Source of the DNA: Steinernema hermaphroditum
Lineage: Eukaryota; Nematoda; Chromadorea; Rhabditida; Steinernematidae
Reading direction: 5' to 3'
Assembly: GCA_030435675.1 (NCBI GenBank)
Contig: CM059625.1
Span: 14,198,001-14,262,000 of the forward strand
Length of the DNA stretch: 64,000 nt
The position numbers were made by a program, and so were the translations under genes. Below are positions 1 to 14,786 of the stretch, one piece after another. The notes below the pieces were generated by a model. The model had not been told where the DNA came from and did not search any database. It saw nothing but the letters and a program-made list of their open reading frames with translations. The first letter of the stretch is position 1, and each line of letters begins with the position of its first letter.

Positions 1-1859
1 CAGTTCACGTCGAAGATATTCAACGCGGAGATCAGGGAAAACCTCTCGGGTCGGCACAATCTCACACGAGTCACTTCGAACTGCGAGACGATGAACAAGA
101 ACGTTCGATATGCTATCGTTCAAGCGACAAGTAAACGTTCCAAAACGATGAACCGAATAATGATACGAGTATTACAGAGGAGTTCGAAATTGATGAGGTC
201 ACCGGCGTCGTATATGTGAATGCCCCTCTTGACCGCGAGAAGCGAAGCACCCATTTCATCATTGTGAACCTGACCGAAGTGACCGAGCAGACCGAGAGTC
301 AAGAGAGGAACATTCGGCACACGCCCGTCATCCATCCGATCGCTGACTGTAGGTCGTTCTATTCAATTCACATGCAATTAAGTTACATTTAGTCATGAAG
401 AACAAACTCTCTCCCGGCCAGAGTATGATCGTTCTTCAGGTTCTCGACGAAAACGACAACGCTCCAACGTTCCTGAAAGTAAATCGTGAAGGAGAATACG
501 TTTTCTCCATCGACGCTCAAGTAGATCCGCCCAGTGCTATAGCTCGAGTTCTTGTATGCCGACATTGTACACTTTAGAGTTTTACCGACTGTTTTAGGCG
601 TTCGATCCCGATGAGAAGGCTAAGCTCACATACAACATCTCCGAAGCCACTCCAACGGATCATTTCTTCATCAACGACACAAACGGAGTGATCTATCTGA
701 AGAAGCCTCTCACTTCTGCTAGATACAAATTTACGACCGTTGCTTCAGATGGTCTCCATGAGACGTCAGTGCCCGTTTGGGTAAACACAAAAGTTTATTT
801 GATGGCGCCGTAACAATTCGCCTTATAGATATACACTATCTCCATGGAGAATAACATCGCAGTAGTTGTTGCTGATAAGAACCGAGACGACATCAATGAA
901 GTGTTGAGTTCGAAGAAGTTAAGTGAGACGATCAACGCAGATGTAAAGATTGTTGACAAGAAGCCCTACTCTGACAATCAGGGCAACTTCGATACACAAC
1001 GGTAATTGCAGTCACCAAATGGACCCTGACGGCCTCATCTTTCAGCTCTCTTCTCTATGTTTACGCCATCGACAAGCAGTCCCGAGTGCCGTTGACCGGA
1101 AGTGAATTAAAAACGTCCGTTTCTCATCGTACCATCTCAAACGCGCATAATCATCTTTCAGGATGCTGTCCCAGCAAATGGACCATCTCGGAGCGTCGGA
1201 ACTTCGCGTTTCCGCAATCTCTCTTCCTGTTACCGGCATGAAGATCACTACTACCGAACTGATTCTTCTTATCATCTGTGCTATTCTCCTCTTTACCGCG
1301 TGCATCACTCTTTTCCTGCTAGTTCGTTATTGCAAACGGCGCCACTCGATTCCGCGCAACGACGACGAGTATATGGTGGACAGTCAGTCGGCCGGACCTC
1401 GTCCCTACAATGTCGAGACGATCTCGAGACAAGTGGCGCAGAACATGCTCTCTAGCCGACCGCTTCCCGATCCTTTCGAAGATCACAAGTAAGTTATGAA
1501 CACTGTAAGAGCTGTATAATCCAAACCACAAGTGGATAGTTTCAATTCTGTTGTTGTTGTGCTGTTTGCCCTTGTTTTGTTTGCACGAGCAGTGGTGTGT
1601 TGTGTTTGTAGAGCACTGATGGCGTCGTCCCTCGCCGGCCCACGATCGAAGAACTTTTCCGGAGATGTGAAGGCGATTCATACGCTCATCAAAAGTCGGA
1701 AAGAGGGGAAAGTTATCGTCAGTCACGCGCTTAATTATTCCCTTCATGCTTACATTCCTCGTTCAGGGTCACCCCGATGCGATCGGCACACTGAATCCGA
1801 CCTCCAGCACAGAGCATTTCCCGGTCTACCGATCTCAAGGATACGGTAGTTGCTGTTAG
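1..1859 (+). CDS. Cadherin, 3' part (last repeats, TM, cytoplasmic tail)
   Basis: This is the C-terminal part of a calcium-dependent adhesion protein of the plasma membrane; the 5' part lies before the window. Exons near 1-125, 180-350, 395-555, 599-780, 831-1002, 1045-1110, 1163-1490, 1611-1710 and 1768-1859 join in frame. Visible cadherin marks are an EN...G start, tG.vY...LDRE, the calcium-binding DENDNAP, a repeat beginning FDPDEK, and NGVIYLKKPL. They are followed by a non-repeat domain (VVVADKNRDD...LYVYAIDKQS) resembling the membrane-proximal part of CDH23/PCDH15-type cadherins. A strong TM segment (ELILLIICAILLFTACITLF) then precedes RYCKRR. The tail, about 140 residues, ends in YRSQGYGSCC and has no clear catenin-binding region, so this is not a classical cadherin. 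The exact orthologue was not determined. Confidence 0.85.
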
Positions 1860-1973
1860 CAGCACAGAAATAGTTTCTATCACGCATTCACCTATATTCT
1901 ATCTCGGTGTTTCCCTTTTCCCTTCGTTGTTGCTGGTACTGACAAAGAGTATTTATGAAGATCGCAATGTACA

Positions 1974-2033
1974 TTGTAAGTAGTTCTCGTAATAAAAGAG
2001 TTATATCAAACAGCTCTAACTGTGTAATAAGAT
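1974..2033 (-). repeat. Helitron-associated 60-bp terminal-like motif, copy 1
   Basis: About 60 bp, rich in TTAGAGCTGTTTGATATAAC and ATTACGAGAACTA, lie just downstream of the Helitron helicase fragment on the minus strand. They recur in opposite orientation at 17242-17303 with only a few mismatches. The position suggests a conserved 3' subterminal sequence of a Helitron. I do not see a clear CTRR end with hairpin, so the exact terminus is open. Confidence 0.5.
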
Positions 2034-2039
2034 TCAAGC

Positions 2040-2460
2040 GTATTCGCTCTCGGTGACTCTTGGAGGTTTACCTGTTCACGCTCTTGCTCGGATCGCTCTG
2101 GTTTGGAAGCAATGACGAAATCCCCTCTATGGATGTAACTCTCGAAAAGGCAACATACAATTTCCCATGTGAAAAGACATTTTCGGGCAAATAGATTCCT
2201 GCTCTCTCGAAAGTCTGACCTGGCGACTTGTTGATCGCCATGGTATATGATGACCTCACTGGAAACAGGTGCTTTATGATAGGGAATGGCAACTCTTCGC
2301 CATTGGATGTCACGGGTATTCTTGGAATACGTTACAATTTTCCATGCCAAAACATTTCCTTTCATCTCCAGAACATCCATTCTCACGCCATTACATAGAT
2401 CCTGCTTGATATTTAAGTTTCTAAGCAGCATAATGATTGCATTCTTTTTGAGTTTCAACC
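2040..2460 (-). pseudogene. Helitron PIF1-like helicase, C-terminal fragment
   Basis: Minus-strand translation gives LCNGVRMDVLEMKGNVL (2390-2340 region), then, after a frame change, TMAINKSPGQTFERAGIYLP followed by VFSHGKLYVAFSRV. These are the last helicase motifs of the Rep/PIF1 helicase of rolling-circle Helitron transposons. Motif VI is normally NKSQGQT; here Gln is replaced by Pro. Only about 140 residues remain, with at least one frameshift and no Rep domain, so this is a dead end-fragment. The 60-bp motif lies directly after it. Confidence 0.8.
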
Positions 2461-2574
2461 GACGACGAGGCAGAGCAGAACTCTTTATATTGGGTTGTTA
2501 AGTTGAAAACGGGTCACTCAGCATATATATTTTATTGTCATAAACCCGGCAAGCGCCCTCCAGGTACTAAAAGC

Positions 2575-2685
2575 CTATAGCCCTGCGGGCGGCAAGATTG
2601 GCGCTCATGGATAGGGCTGAAGTTGGGCCCTAAAACTGTAGCCCTGCGGGCGACAAGACACCATAGCCCTGCGGACGTAGCATCG
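2575..2685 (+). repeat. Short GC-rich repeats
   Basis: Three imperfect copies of tagccctgcgggcg(g/a)caaga occur near 2578, 2639 and 2664. The spacing is irregular (about 61 and 25 bp). They lie in the transposon-derived stretch between the Helitron and hAT fragments. No coding function is apparent. Confidence 0.6.
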
Positions 2686-2834
2686 CCAGAGACATAGTAG
2701 AAGTAGAGCGCTACTATCTCAGCTTTCTGTGTTGCTCATTGCGAATGTTGTCCGTTTGTAAGCGGGCGGTGTCGGGTTCGGACAAGGAGGCTCCAGAGCA
2801 TCCAGGTGCCGATGCCGACGCAGAGGGGTCCCGA

Positions 2835-2930
2835 GTCGGGTTGGCACTTCGAGTCGAGTCGAATCGAGTTCGAGTCGCCTTTTTCGACTCGACTCGGCGA
2901 CTCGGCCCTTCACGACTCGGCTCGACTCGG
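2835..2930. repeat. GAGTC/GACTC-rich inverted repeat cluster
   Basis: Dense alternation of CGAGTCGAGTC and its complement GACTCGACTCG gives several nested hairpins, with arms of about 10 bp around a TTTTT centre at 2880-2885. It may be the subterminal repeat region of the adjacent hAT-like remnant, but it could be simple-sequence expansion. Confidence 0.5.
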
Positions 2931-2943
2931 CAATTTCCGACTT

Positions 2944-3321
2944 AACTCAAACGGCAAAGTCGAAGGTTTTTTTAACACTTGGGGTCTCCTACCACGATCA
3001 CATGTCGGATCGCAGTTCGCACATGAAGACGCCTTTTTGTGGTGGAGGATGTGTCACATGAACTTTCCGAACCTCGCCGAACTCGCCCGGAAGCTATTTG
3101 CTGCCCAAGCGTCTAGCGTAGACTCCGAACGAGTTTTTTCACAAGTGAGTCTTCTTTTCTCCAACAAACTTCGCTCCCGACTATCTACTAGCAAGGCTGA
3201 GAAGCTTCTGATGGTTAAGCAGCTGTTCAAGAATCGTTCCAACATCCCTGACCCAGAAGAAGAGGAAGACAGGCGTTTTCTGACTCGAATGCCAACCCTA
3301 GTCCCGACCAGGCGGCCGTGA
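2944..3321 (+). pseudogene. hAT-family transposase C-terminal dimerisation region
   Basis: The open frame reads NFPNLAELARKLFAAQASSV then DSERVFSQ...SNKLRSRLS, the typical C-terminal dimerisation region of hAT transposases and ZBED-like proteins (pattern FP.L..lA..l....ASSv.sERvFS). The BED zinc finger and the catalytic residues are absent. The remnant ends at a stop near 3320. It appears to be a decayed transposon tail; domestication cannot be excluded, but nothing supports it. Confidence 0.8.
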
Positions 3322-3344
3322 GGGATTCGGTAAAATCCTAGATG

Positions 3345-3415
3345 ACGTCCACGTCCACCGAAATCAGATTCACGATCTCGCCGACGGTGCGCCCCGGCGC
3401 GCCTCTGGGGAGAGA
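3345..3415 (-). pseudogene. ABC transporter exon fragment
   Basis: Minus-strand translation contains TVGEIVNLISVDVD, almost the same as TIGEIVNLMSVDVG in TMD1 of the MRP gene (about 7830-7870). The fragment is about 70 bp, in the same orientation, and lies 0.8 kb beyond the stop of that gene. It is a partial duplicate of one exon or the trace of a former tandem copy. Confidence 0.75.
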
Positions 3416-4191
3416 CTCATGTCTATGCATAAATGTAAGTCTATTAATTTAAAGCGAGCTCTGTAGTCGTTGTGGCTTCGGGGCAAAGCAAGGAATGGGT
3501 CTGTCCGGGCACTAAGGGTTGCAAGAGTAAGCTAAGAGGATTGCACGTGTTAATCGCGTGGTCATAATCTGGTACAAAAAAAATTAGACGCGCAAATGTC
3601 CTAGTCTCGTGCGTCGGCGAGTTGGGGGTTGGCGAGCTGGCGGTTCCCGAGCTCCCCCTCCAGTAGAGGCGCTCCCACCGAAGACTCCTCCTCGGGAGGG
3701 GCGTCTCCAGTCGGCGCCTGTCAGTATGTTCTGAAAGCGGCGGCGACGCTCCGTGTGGTTTCCCTCTCATCAAGGTCCCAGAGGTCCTCTTTCCGCAAAG
3801 GACGCTAGAATCCGCGGCTCACGAGCGGGGAGAACCACGCGAAGGTGATCTGCGAGAGCGTCGAGCTCAGGAGCTCCGAACTTCGGCTCGTTCCCTGGAC
3901 ACAGAACACAAATCGATAGAACCTGGGATCGTAATGAGTTGCATTCATTCGTTATCGACGATTCGTCCTCGGCGAAGTAGCTATTAGGTACGGACAGATA
4001 GTAGGTACGGACGCCGTGGATCGAGAACACTCCGTCGTTGAGAGACGAAAATCGGGACTTTGTTTATTTATTATATTATCACAGATTTTCGAAATGTACT
4101 CGCTTTCGAAACAAGCCTAACGGAGTCTTCTGAGATTGCACCTTCGAATAGACAGTGAAGGGAGATGCTGAGAGCGGAAGAAGCTCGCCTT
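3416..4191. other. GC-rich intergenic stretch
   Basis: It holds the 3' flank of the MRP gene. ORFs of 86-109 codons on the minus strand lack family signatures and splice-consistent extension. No promoter, tRNA or repeat was recognised here. Confidence 0.5.
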
Positions 4192-9177
<4,986 letters not shown>

Positions 9178-9815
9178 CAGGATTGGACGGAGTCGGGCGG
9201 CCGATCCGTTTAAGAAGCGCTGTGGTGGTGCGAAGGACGATTTCTATCGGTTGTGCAATTCGCTCCGTCGCAAGGACACAAGATGACGTCGCCGACACAA
9301 GTCGCCGCCTCGCGCCGAGTGCAAACATATTTGCCGAGCGGGAGTTTCCACGGAGACGCATTGACTCACCGCTCGCTCCTTTCGGCGCTTTGTTTGCTCA
9401 GAGGCCGAGGCTCAGAGGCTCAGTCGTCCGACTTCTGGAGCCGAAGCGGGAGGTCTTCCGGGGACGAAGGCGACGCATCGATCAGATGGGGCGACATAAG
9501 AGGCACAAAAAGTAGGGGAGTGTCGCTGGAGGGCGTTCTAAAAGGGTCCGACGATAGTGTTCGGTTCCACTGGTCGCTGTACTAATCAAAAAACTGTTTT
9601 GCGATCACGAATTAGTTGGGACTGCAACCTTGAGGCTCTAGAAGTTGAAAGGGAAAAACAGGCCTGCAGACAGATGTGTTGCAAACCGGGGCATCGAGGG
9701 GAAGGACGGGAATATCGGGACAGAAGCTAACCCCGAAACGGGCCATTTGCCTTGACAAACAGACCCATTTTCCCTCGCCTCGGGGAATCGAAGTCTCCAC
9801 TACTGCTCTACGGAG
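9178..9815. promoter_or_regulatory. Head-to-head intergenic region (MRP / ZP gene)
   Basis: This 638-bp space separates divergently transcribed genes and must hold both upstream regions. I see no clear TATA box, operator or repeat. Open frames here overlap both strands and match no family. Confidence 0.4.
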
Positions 9816-10332
9816 ATGCGCCTCGTCCCCCTCGTACTCCTTCTCGGCTTCTTGAGGATCCTCTGTAAGTGTTGCCGAAGACCCTCATCGCGTCCCTTCC
9901 AGCGGCGGAGCTCGTTTGCACGGTGCAGGTCCACGTGCTCCTCGACGGATCCCTCGGGGCGCCAGCGCGCGTCTTCGTCAAGGAACGGCGCTACCGAGGT
10001 TGGATCCGCGGAGGTCGGTGTCAGGCAGGTGCGCGTCGGCGACCGCCTCGAGCACCGCTGGAAGTGTGAGAATCTCGCCCGGAATCAGTTCCTCTTTGTC
10101 CACGACTGCGTCGTCAACCCGGAGTTCGACCTGCAGCATGACTCCGTCGTCCTCGACTCCCGCGGGTACGCCTCGCTTCCAACCTCCGTGGCTCACCTTC
10201 CTTCCAGATGTCCCGGCAATCAGCGCCGCTGTCTCAGCCCTGCTCGCGATTCTCCTCATCGCTGTCGCCGCTCGCATTGTGAGAAGAAAGGCCCCAGAGG
10301 GGAAAACCGAATCGCCTTCTGACTGCTTCTGA
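9816..10332 (+). CDS. Small ZP-domain (cuticlin-like) membrane protein, possibly broken
   Basis: Exon 1 (9816-9864) encodes a signal peptide, MRLVPLVLLLGFLRIL. Exon 2 starts at 9903 with CTVQVHVLLDGS. A frame change is then needed between about 9970 and 10010. After it, QVRVGDRLEHRWKC...FLFVHDCVVNPEFDL...VVLDSRG matches the C-terminal half of nematode ZP domains (GD, W.C, vH.C..., GC). An intron at 10166-10223 (gtacgc...aatcag) leads to TM segment AAVSALLAILLIAVAARIV and RRK, with a stop at 10330-10332. The family polymerises in cuticle or apical matrix. At about 150 residues it lacks the N-terminal ZP half. The frame change has no good intron, so this is either a pseudogene or a sequence error. 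Confidence 0.6.
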
Positions 10333-10435
10333 CTGATCGGATGAAGATACTCAGGCCAGGTTTATTACCAAATGTATAGAACAAAGTAGAACTCACCCGA
10401 AAATAATAACACATCTGAAAATACATTATGCAGGA

Positions 10436-11366
10436 CTAGCCCTTAATCACCGCAATAGGTCGCAATTTGATTGCTTTTCTCGAAATGCCGGCTTCGTGAT
10501 ATGTGTCCACGACGTCGCTGACGTTCTTGTACGACTCTGGCGCTTCTTCCATGATCAACTTGGGCGACGCAACACGGATGGAAATTCCTTTCTGCTTCAA
10601 ACTCTCCAGCACCGATTCGAATCCGATAGTTCGACGCGAAGCTGCTCGGGACATGGCTCGTCCGGCGCAAGCCAAATGTTTCCGTCATTTCTTTTTCGGC
10701 TTCAAATGTTGCCGCCATTTCTTTTTCGGTTCCCGTAAGAACGTAGCTACAAGTACCCATTGTTCCGCCAATTAGAACAGGCTGACCTGCAAGAAAAGAT
10801 ACATGGGAAATGACAACAAGAAGCCACACAAACCTGTCAATTGGCAGTCCACAGGGATCAGATGATGATGGGCTGGGAAGGCGCGCGTGGCGCCCTTCCG
10901 GTGAACGCACAGCTGCTTCGGTTTTCCATCCACCCAGTGCTATTCCATCTTCGCCACGTTGTGGCTAACGTCATAGATAACATGCATATCGAGATCATCT
11001 GGCGTGGAGTTGAACATTTTCGCGAAGCTCTGTCTTACACAAAATGTCATGCAAGACCTGTTCACCCACGCGAAGTTCGCCGCAGCAGCCATGCCTTTGA
11101 GATAGTCCTGACCTAAGACTGCCGTAATAATGCCCTCAAACATTGCCCTTGCCTTCCTGGCTGTTAATTCTTGCACAGGCCACCTGCCTGTCGTTCACGC
11201 GGATATTGTCGCGGGCTATCGCCTTCTCCATCGAAACAAGGGAATCAGTGGCTACCTGGTGTCCAAGACCGCGACTTCCGCAATGGAGCATAACGCACAC
11301 CTGTCCCACGTGGTCGATTCCCATCTTGGCCGCGGCGTACTCATCATAAACCTCGTCGACAACTTC
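10436..11366 (-). pseudogene. RtcB (tRNA-splicing ligase) fragment, inactivated
   Basis: RtcB seals 2',3'-cyclic phosphate and 5'-OH RNA ends in tRNA splicing and the unfolded-protein response. The minus strand encodes [78 protein letters not shown] and the usual C terminus ([20 protein letters not shown] ... [11 protein letters not shown]). The first half of the protein is missing; the frame begins at the junction with COQ8 near 11360-11366. After TETFG, a small deletion shifts the frame and removes the TTCHG part of the CHGAGR motif, whose His is the guanylylated residue. A tandem duplication ([19 protein letters not shown]) lies just before it. The intron at 11113-11152 is 40 nt with a GC-AG boundary. 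Catalysis is not expected. Confidence 0.87.
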
Positions 11367-12450
11367 GTGGCCAACAGGTACGATCCCATTAACTTCCTAT
11401 GCAGAGGATAAATTTCATCGTGTGGAGATGTTAAGCGGTGCTCCAGCATTACAGGAATGAGTTTGTGAATCCTCTTAGTCACAATCTGCAAAAGAAACAT
11501 CAGCAACGTAACACATGGTCGCCCACCTTTTGCGAGAAACCACACGGCACATCAGAGGCGAGGGTTTCGCCCAAAATTGAAGTAGCTGTGAAGTAGCCGC
11601 AACTTGCGGTGCTCCAGAAAACTCGTTGCGGGCCGCAACGAGTTTTCTCTATAATTCTTGATTCATATCCCGTAAGGAAACCAATGTTCCGGGAACATTT
11701 GAGCATCTAGAATGGAAATAAACGGGTGGAATCGGTTAAACGAGTATCTACCTTTTCTTCATCTTTGTCATAGGCAGCCCTTATAACATGCATACACCTG
11801 TCAACAAATAAGCTCGAATAGCTTCGAAACCCTCCAAAGTCCAACAAGGTAAATCTCGGCTCAACCGTCTCAGGATGTTTTCCAAAGAAAATGTTCAACC
11901 AGTGAGGATCTATCTGCAAAATCTCGCTTAGTATGACTCGAAGAACAGCGTGACGCAAACCTGCATAAACCTCACGAGGAACATCTCAGGCATAGTTCTA
12001 TAAACCTGCTAACTATATAATCCCTAACAACTTGACTCTCTTCCATACATTTGTCAACCGGCTTGCCTTCGATAAACTCCGTTGCCAATACTCGTTTTGT
12101 CGGAAGTTCCCGAAACACCTAAACAGAACATATGAAAAGTGAGGTGCAAACAGCTAACCCCAGGAACGAAGAAATCCTCCTGGTTCCCGAGCAGTTGTCG
12201 GCATTTAATCATCACTCGAGCTCATAATCACACTCATCCTTCTCTTCTTCGCAACCTATAACAAGAAATAATTGAAAATCGACGTGTACATTATTAAACG
12301 CACGTAACAAAGTTGTTCAAGAACATGTCCTTAGGAAATAGTAGACCAACGTTCAAAATTGTCACGAGGTTGTCGATGTCCGAGTCTATTCCTTCCGCAA
12401 CTCCGGGGTATTGCGTTTTCACTGCTCCTTTCTCCCGTCAAGCGTAGCCT
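11360..12450 (-). pseudogene. COQ8 (ADCK-type atypical kinase), C-terminal piece, arm A
   Basis: COQ8 is an ancient kinase-like protein of the mitochondrial inner membrane needed for ubiquinone synthesis. Minus-strand pieces in order are YPGVAEGIDSDIDNLVTILN (near 12400), LLGNQEDFFVPG (12190-12155), ELPTKRVLATEFIEGKPVDK, ILQIDPHWLNIFFGKHPE, FTLLDFGGFRSYS, FLTGYES and LIPVMLEHRL. The DFG-like LLDFG motif is present. The frame breaks after CDYELE, where stops separate it from IKCRQLLGNQ; arm B has the same break. Homology ends abruptly inside LLATKL, where RtcB begins. It is a decayed copy. Confidence 0.85.
11613..11648. repeat. 33-bp palindromic insertion specific to arm A
   Basis: agaaaactcgttgcgg (11616-11631) is followed, after one base, by its exact reverse complement (11633-11648). 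Arm B has only the single uninterrupted sequence at the matching place (near 21700-21725). The extra sequence in arm A is an inverted copy of its neighbour, the mark expected of a replication template switch. Confidence 0.85.
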
Positions 12451-12877
12451 CAGGAACCTATAAAGCAATTGTGTAAATTACAAAGCAAAAATAAACAATT
12501 GAAGCAGATGCAGCTCGAAGCAGCTGCAAAGGACGTTCGTCAAAATCCGCAAACTTACAAAACAATTGTGATATTTCATCGCATTTGACAAAAAATCCAA
12601 TCAGCTGATGCCACAATCGAGCAGTCTTTTGCGCAAAAAAGACTGATGCTGTATTTCTTTGATTTTTTTCCTTTAATGGGTGGTTTCTCTATTGTATTTG
12701 GTTCTCTGTTTTATTTGGTTTCTCTGTTATATTTGTTTTTCAAATTAATCGTTTAATGTGAATTTTTGTCATTCCAGAAGGCGGTCACAATGTATATGTT
12801 TTACTTTAATTTAAATGATTTATCGAAAGATTTTAACTCCTTTAAATATAACAACATCAGCTTGCACCAAAGGAATA

Positions 12878-14005
12878 TTGTCCGATCAACGGCGAATGTC
12901 ACCGCCGCAGTTCGTTGCAGGACCGCAATCAGGGACACGATTGAGTCCGTTATAAGGGGATTGCCGGGTTTCTGACTGAATAAGTGGATTATTTCGAAGA
13001 CAAAGCCATTTTTCAAAATTCCGCTTTGATAGGAGTGTTCGCCGATCGCCGAAGAAGCGTATGCATCGGTTTGCGGCGCATGTTCTACTTTCCTCGCAAA
13101 GTTATAACGGTTTTGAGGCGCGCACGTTCGTGTTCGCTGATTGTTTCCATCAGTTCGATGGATTTATCGTGCGGTTTTTTGCTTTATTTATTGTTTTCTA
13201 CTAATTCTGTTATTCGCAGAACTCCAAACGACTTGATATGGTAAAATTATCAAAGTCGAAGTGTGTAAAAGCAAGGCTGTTGACTTTCGCTCGACAGTCA
13301 TACAGTAGGAAGCGGGCGACCGAAAAGGAGGAATCAAGAAAACACGCTCAGTGTGAAACTGAGGAGCTGAGGAACGCCTTGGCAGATGCTAACCAGCAAC
13401 TGATGTTAGCGCATCAGGAAATATCATTGCTAAGGAAAAACAATGATGCGCAGATTGTACGAATCTGCGAACTAGAGAAGGTAGCTCTTAATCTAAACCT
13501 GTTGAACAGAGCTTCTACGGGCTCATGTCGAGTTGCTTCCAGGCAATCATGCTCGAAACTACTTAAAGCATGTCTCGAAAGTAGAAAATGAATTTAAGCT
13601 TTTGATATGGCCTATGACGACCATATTGTGCTGCCGCGCGCTTGTCAGTCAGTCCCATTTGTCGTTATTGGGGCTATGTGGCTGACAAAGCTTGATCAAA
13701 TTCGTGCGTAGTGCGAAAGGTCCATCGAAATGATGGAGACAATAAGCTAAAACGAACATGCGCGCCTCAAAACCGTTATAACTTTGTGAGGAAAGTAGAA
13801 AATGCGCCGCAAACCGATGCATACGCTTCTTCGGCGATTGGCGAACACTTCTATCAAAGCGGAATTTTGAAAAACGGCTTTGTCTTCGAAATAATCCACT
13901 TATTCAGTCAGAAACCCGGAAATCCCCTTATAACGGACTCAATCGTGTCCCTGATTGCGGTCCTGCAACGAACTGCGGCGGTGACATTCGCCGTTGATCG
14001 GACAA
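12878..14005. mobile_element. 1128-bp DNA transposon with 254-bp TIRs and TA target duplication
   Basis: The element begins TTGTCCGATCAACGGCGAAT and ends with its complement. The terminal inverted repeats span 12878-13131 and 13752-14005 with only a handful of mismatches and no length difference seen. It is flanked by TA (12876-12877 and 14006-14007). The empty site survives in arm B near 20475-20485 (rc aggaatataaccc) with a single TA. The TA duplication fits Tc1/mariner-like elements, but no DDE transposase is present. It may be a non-autonomous element mobilised in trans. Insertion is younger than the inverted duplication. Confidence 0.9.
13238..13591 (+). CDS. Coiled-coil ORF inside the TIR element (117 aa)
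   Basis: An uninterrupted ORF fills much of the unique centre of the transposon. The N terminus is basic (MVKLSKSKCVKARLLTFARQ). The middle, about residues 25-85, is a heptad-like coiled coil (EELRNALADANQQLMLAHQE, ISLLRKNNDAQIVRICELEK). The C terminus is basic (RVASRQSCSKLL). It has no transposase motif. The plan (short coiled coil then basic tail) is loosely like the N terminus of shugoshin-type proteins, but no motif allows an assignment. It could be a captured host exon, an accessory element protein, or a chance ORF. Confidence 0.4.
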   Translation: MVKLSKSKCVKARLLTFARQSYSRKRATEKEESRKHAQCETEELRNALADANQQLMLAHQEISLLRKNNDAQIVRICELEKVALNLNLLNRASTGSCRVASRQSCSKLLKACLESRK

Positions 14006-14039
14006 TATAACCCTTTGATGTCAAAGTAATTTGGACCCT

Positions 14040-14786
14040 TGCGCCCTTTTATTGGATAGGTTGAACATCCACTGTTTCGACGCAACGGTGCGAAATAGGG
14101 CAGACGAGCAGAGAAAAACCGTCGCGGTTATTTGCTTGTTCTTCTCCAAAGCGCGGTTGTCGGTGATTTCTTGTGGCCAGAAGGGTCAACTATGAACGCC
14201 TGAGGTAGAATTAAAAAAAAAACAGAGGAAAACCGCGAGCCAAGTTGTTCGACTCGGCGGCGCCCGAGGTGAAGACGATCTCTCGGGCGTCAGCTCCGAT
14301 TAGGGAGGCGACGTTCTCGCGTTCACCACTCGCGGGTCGAACTTGGCACAAAGTTTGAACAATTCTCTTCTCGCGGCAGAACCAGCTTCCAAGCCAAGAG
14401 ACAGTTGTGCAAAGGAAACCCGCAGTCTGATGCGGGAGCTTGGAACTCGCCGTTCAACGCTGACACCATTCAACGATTGAGGTGCGCTCTCAGGCAGGTG
14501 GACCCGATAACCCTGTACAAAAAGGAAAATATTGTATACATCACCCAAATCCTTGTACAAACCTTAGGCAGGCGGATGTGAATATCTGACGTTCCCGCTA
14601 TAGCATTCTCTGCAGGTCTAAACAACGAGATGAGACTAAAACGCCGCAATCAACAATCATACATGCTACGTGCTGCAGCGACAACTTCAGCGGCAACTTT
14701 TAGCAGAAATTCGTGTTCCTTGCGAGTTATCGCAGAACTTTCCTTGCTGAACGGAGCAGCCGTTTCTTCAACCTGTTGCGGCACGA
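14040..14786 (-). pseudogene. COQ8 N-terminal piece fused to NFS1-like piece, arm A
   Basis: The minus strand reads VEETAAPFSKESSAITRKEHE, then GVSVERRVPSSRI...SLGLEAG, the KxGQ-upstream region of COQ8 proteins. It then passes directly into [20 protein letters not shown] and [12 protein letters not shown] (about 14340-14226), a cysteine desulfurase segment. The COQ8 stretch [20 protein letters not shown], kept in arm B, is mostly deleted here. Confidence 0.75.

Larger units (their letters stand above)
11360..14786 (-). repeat. Inverted duplication, arm A
   Basis: Arm A is the reverse complement of arm B (19550-21960) at high identity, across coding, intronic and intergenic sequence. It includes the COQ8 pieces, the NFS1-like piece and the AT-rich stretch now interrupted at 12878-14005. 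Private changes in arm A are the 1128-bp transposon, a deletion of about 160 bp near 14362-14377, and a palindromic insertion at 11613-11648. At 11360 homology stops and RtcB sequence starts. Confidence 0.9.

Noticed and set aside
10600..10640. ATTCGAATCC as a tRNA T-loop
   Set aside because: It lies inside the RtcB coding sequence and no cloverleaf can be built around it.
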